Shown here piece by piece: positions 19,861 to 20,822 of a stretch of DNA of 20,822 bases. Origin of the DNA: Laetiporus sulphureus 93-53. Its lineage: Eukaryota; Basidiomycota; Agaricomycetes; Polyporales; Laetiporaceae. The position numbers and the translations under genes were made by a program. Every line of letters starts with the position of its first letter. Position 1 is the stretch's first letter. The stretch spans positions 491,921-512,742 of the forward strand of contig NW_024468530.1 in the NCBI RefSeq assembly GCF_001632365.1, given 5' to 3'. A model generated the notes under the pieces. It worked only from the letters and a program-made list of their open reading frames with translations. It was not told the origin of the DNA and made no database searches.

Positions 19861-20822
19861 CTATAGTACGATCCACGGTACCTCAAACAGCACGAAGTCA
19901 AAGTACTCCTGCTCCAGCACAGCCTGGTATTCACCCGCAAAGTCCTCCCCTCCCACGCCCGACGAGACCTTTGGCTTTCCCTTGCCCGTGGCCGTGCTCG
20001 GGTTCGACCTCCGCGCGAGGTAGGCAAACGTCTGCTGGAGCGTCGCGAGCGTGCGCTTCGTCGCTTTTGGCTCGGGCTGCACGTGTGCGCGGGGGCACAT
20101 CAGTGAGGATAGATGAGACGAAGACGCGAGCGGGGGCGTACCTTGACGAAGAACCCGATATACGACGCGGGTAGCCCGTATCGTAGCACGCTCTCCACGT
20201 ATAGGCGCAACACTTTTAGATGCACTAATATTTGAAATGCCTCCGAGAAGTTCGTTCGCGAAAGCTGCAGGAGCTCTGTCTGTTTTGTTGCAACAGGTAA
20301 AGGGAGATGGAGAGATCATATGTGAATCAGGTCAAGTTCGGACCGAGGGAAATGCACAAGGAAAGGATGTAGTGAGCAGAGACCGCAAAGCTGTGAGCGG
20401 CTGGAAAGAATGAAGACAGACGTACCCAAAGCTCCTTCTCCGCTGTGTCTGCTACTTCGAGCTCCTCGCGTTGCTTCTCGAGCAGGTCCTCAGAGAACGT
20501 AAAGTCGCGCACAATGTACCTATAGCATTGAACAAAGTGTTTAGAAGGAAAGCGCGAGACACTCCGGATGAACGCACTTGTTCTCCCTGCATTTCTGTAT
20601 GAACTCATCAAAGACTTTCTTGAAGATGACCACAGCGAAGAGCGCATACTCGTCGTCCTGTGCGATAAGCTGGGACGAGCGGGGGACAACCATCGACGAG
20701 AGGCGCTCGTACTTCTGATTCCACTCCTTGACCAGGGTCCTGGCCGATGGTGTCAGAACGCGGCAGCAAATGACGTGAAGGATATGCGCGTACCTGGGCA
20801 CGGCAATGAGGAGGGTCTGCAG
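19861..20822 (-). CDS. vma5: V-ATPase V1 subunit C (Vma5), C-terminal part
   Basis: The gene is cut by the right window edge. Exons in transcription order are 20822(edge)-20794, 20739-20578, 20519-20426, 20279-20142 and 20076-19861, ending in TAG. Subunit C joins the peripheral stalks of the vacuolar proton pump and controls its reversible V1/Vo assembly. Family landmarks in order are LLIAVP at the edge, VKEWNQKYERLSSMVVPRSS, DDEYALFAVVIFKKVFDEF, KYIVRDFTFSEDLLEKQ, the phase-matched splice giving ELW-TELLQLSRTNFSEAF, and HLKVLRLYVESVLRYGLP. A less conserved linker then leads to the aromatic C-terminus EYFDFVLFEVPWIVL. Introns are 54, 58, 146 and 65 nt. The reading frame closes across all five exons, so no damage is visible. 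Confidence 0.92.

Overview
The window is nuclear DNA of a filamentous fungus, most likely a basidiomycete of the Agaricomycetes. The evidence is many short spliceosomal introns (mostly 48-60 nt with GTRNGY donors), genes packed 200-300 bp apart, and the family set: fungal RBR ubiquitin ligases, Mph1, Bdf1, frataxin and V-ATPase subunit C. I rebuilt the exons by hand from reading frame, splice consensus and family conservation. In every complete multi-exon gene the exon lengths sum to a multiple of three. No RNA or alignment data were available.

Layout. 1-2041 is accessory sequence: an untranslated stretch with a small tRNA-like hairpin, then a minus-strand Gag-like ORF1 of a Tad1/LINE-type non-LTR retrotransposon with no ORF2 behind it. 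Its 5' end abuts, head to head, the surviving 3' half of an RBR E3 ligase gene (2045-2604, +). A second RBR gene (3141-4323, +) keeps RING1-IBR-RING2 but stops just after RING2, so the two neighbouring paralogues are truncated at opposite ends.

The rest is core genome. 4570-9125 (-) is the FANCM-type helicase Mph1, ten exons including a 4-nt microexon. It shares a 197-bp divergent promoter with a GPATCH8-like G-patch/zinc-finger protein (9323-10983, +). 11242-13905 (-) is a BET double-bromodomain protein (Bdf1). 14138-16845 (-) is the WD-repeat protein WDR70. It is divergent from an unrecognised small nuclear-looking protein (17101-17873, +). 18603-19534 (-) is frataxin, and 19861 to the right edge (-) is the C-terminal part of V-ATPase subunit C (Vma5).

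The core genes do not form a pathway cluster. Mph1 and WDR70 both act in DNA-damage responses in other organisms and Bdf1 is a chromatin reader, but linkage here is probably incidental. The points most worth a second look are the rearranged RBR/retroelement locus, the tRNA-like hairpin, the 4-nt microexon, the ACGCG cluster upstream of mph1, the GW-motif tail of the G-patch protein and the unusually long WDR70 intron. I found no CRISPR array, rRNA, canonical tRNA or clearly new multi-gene system.
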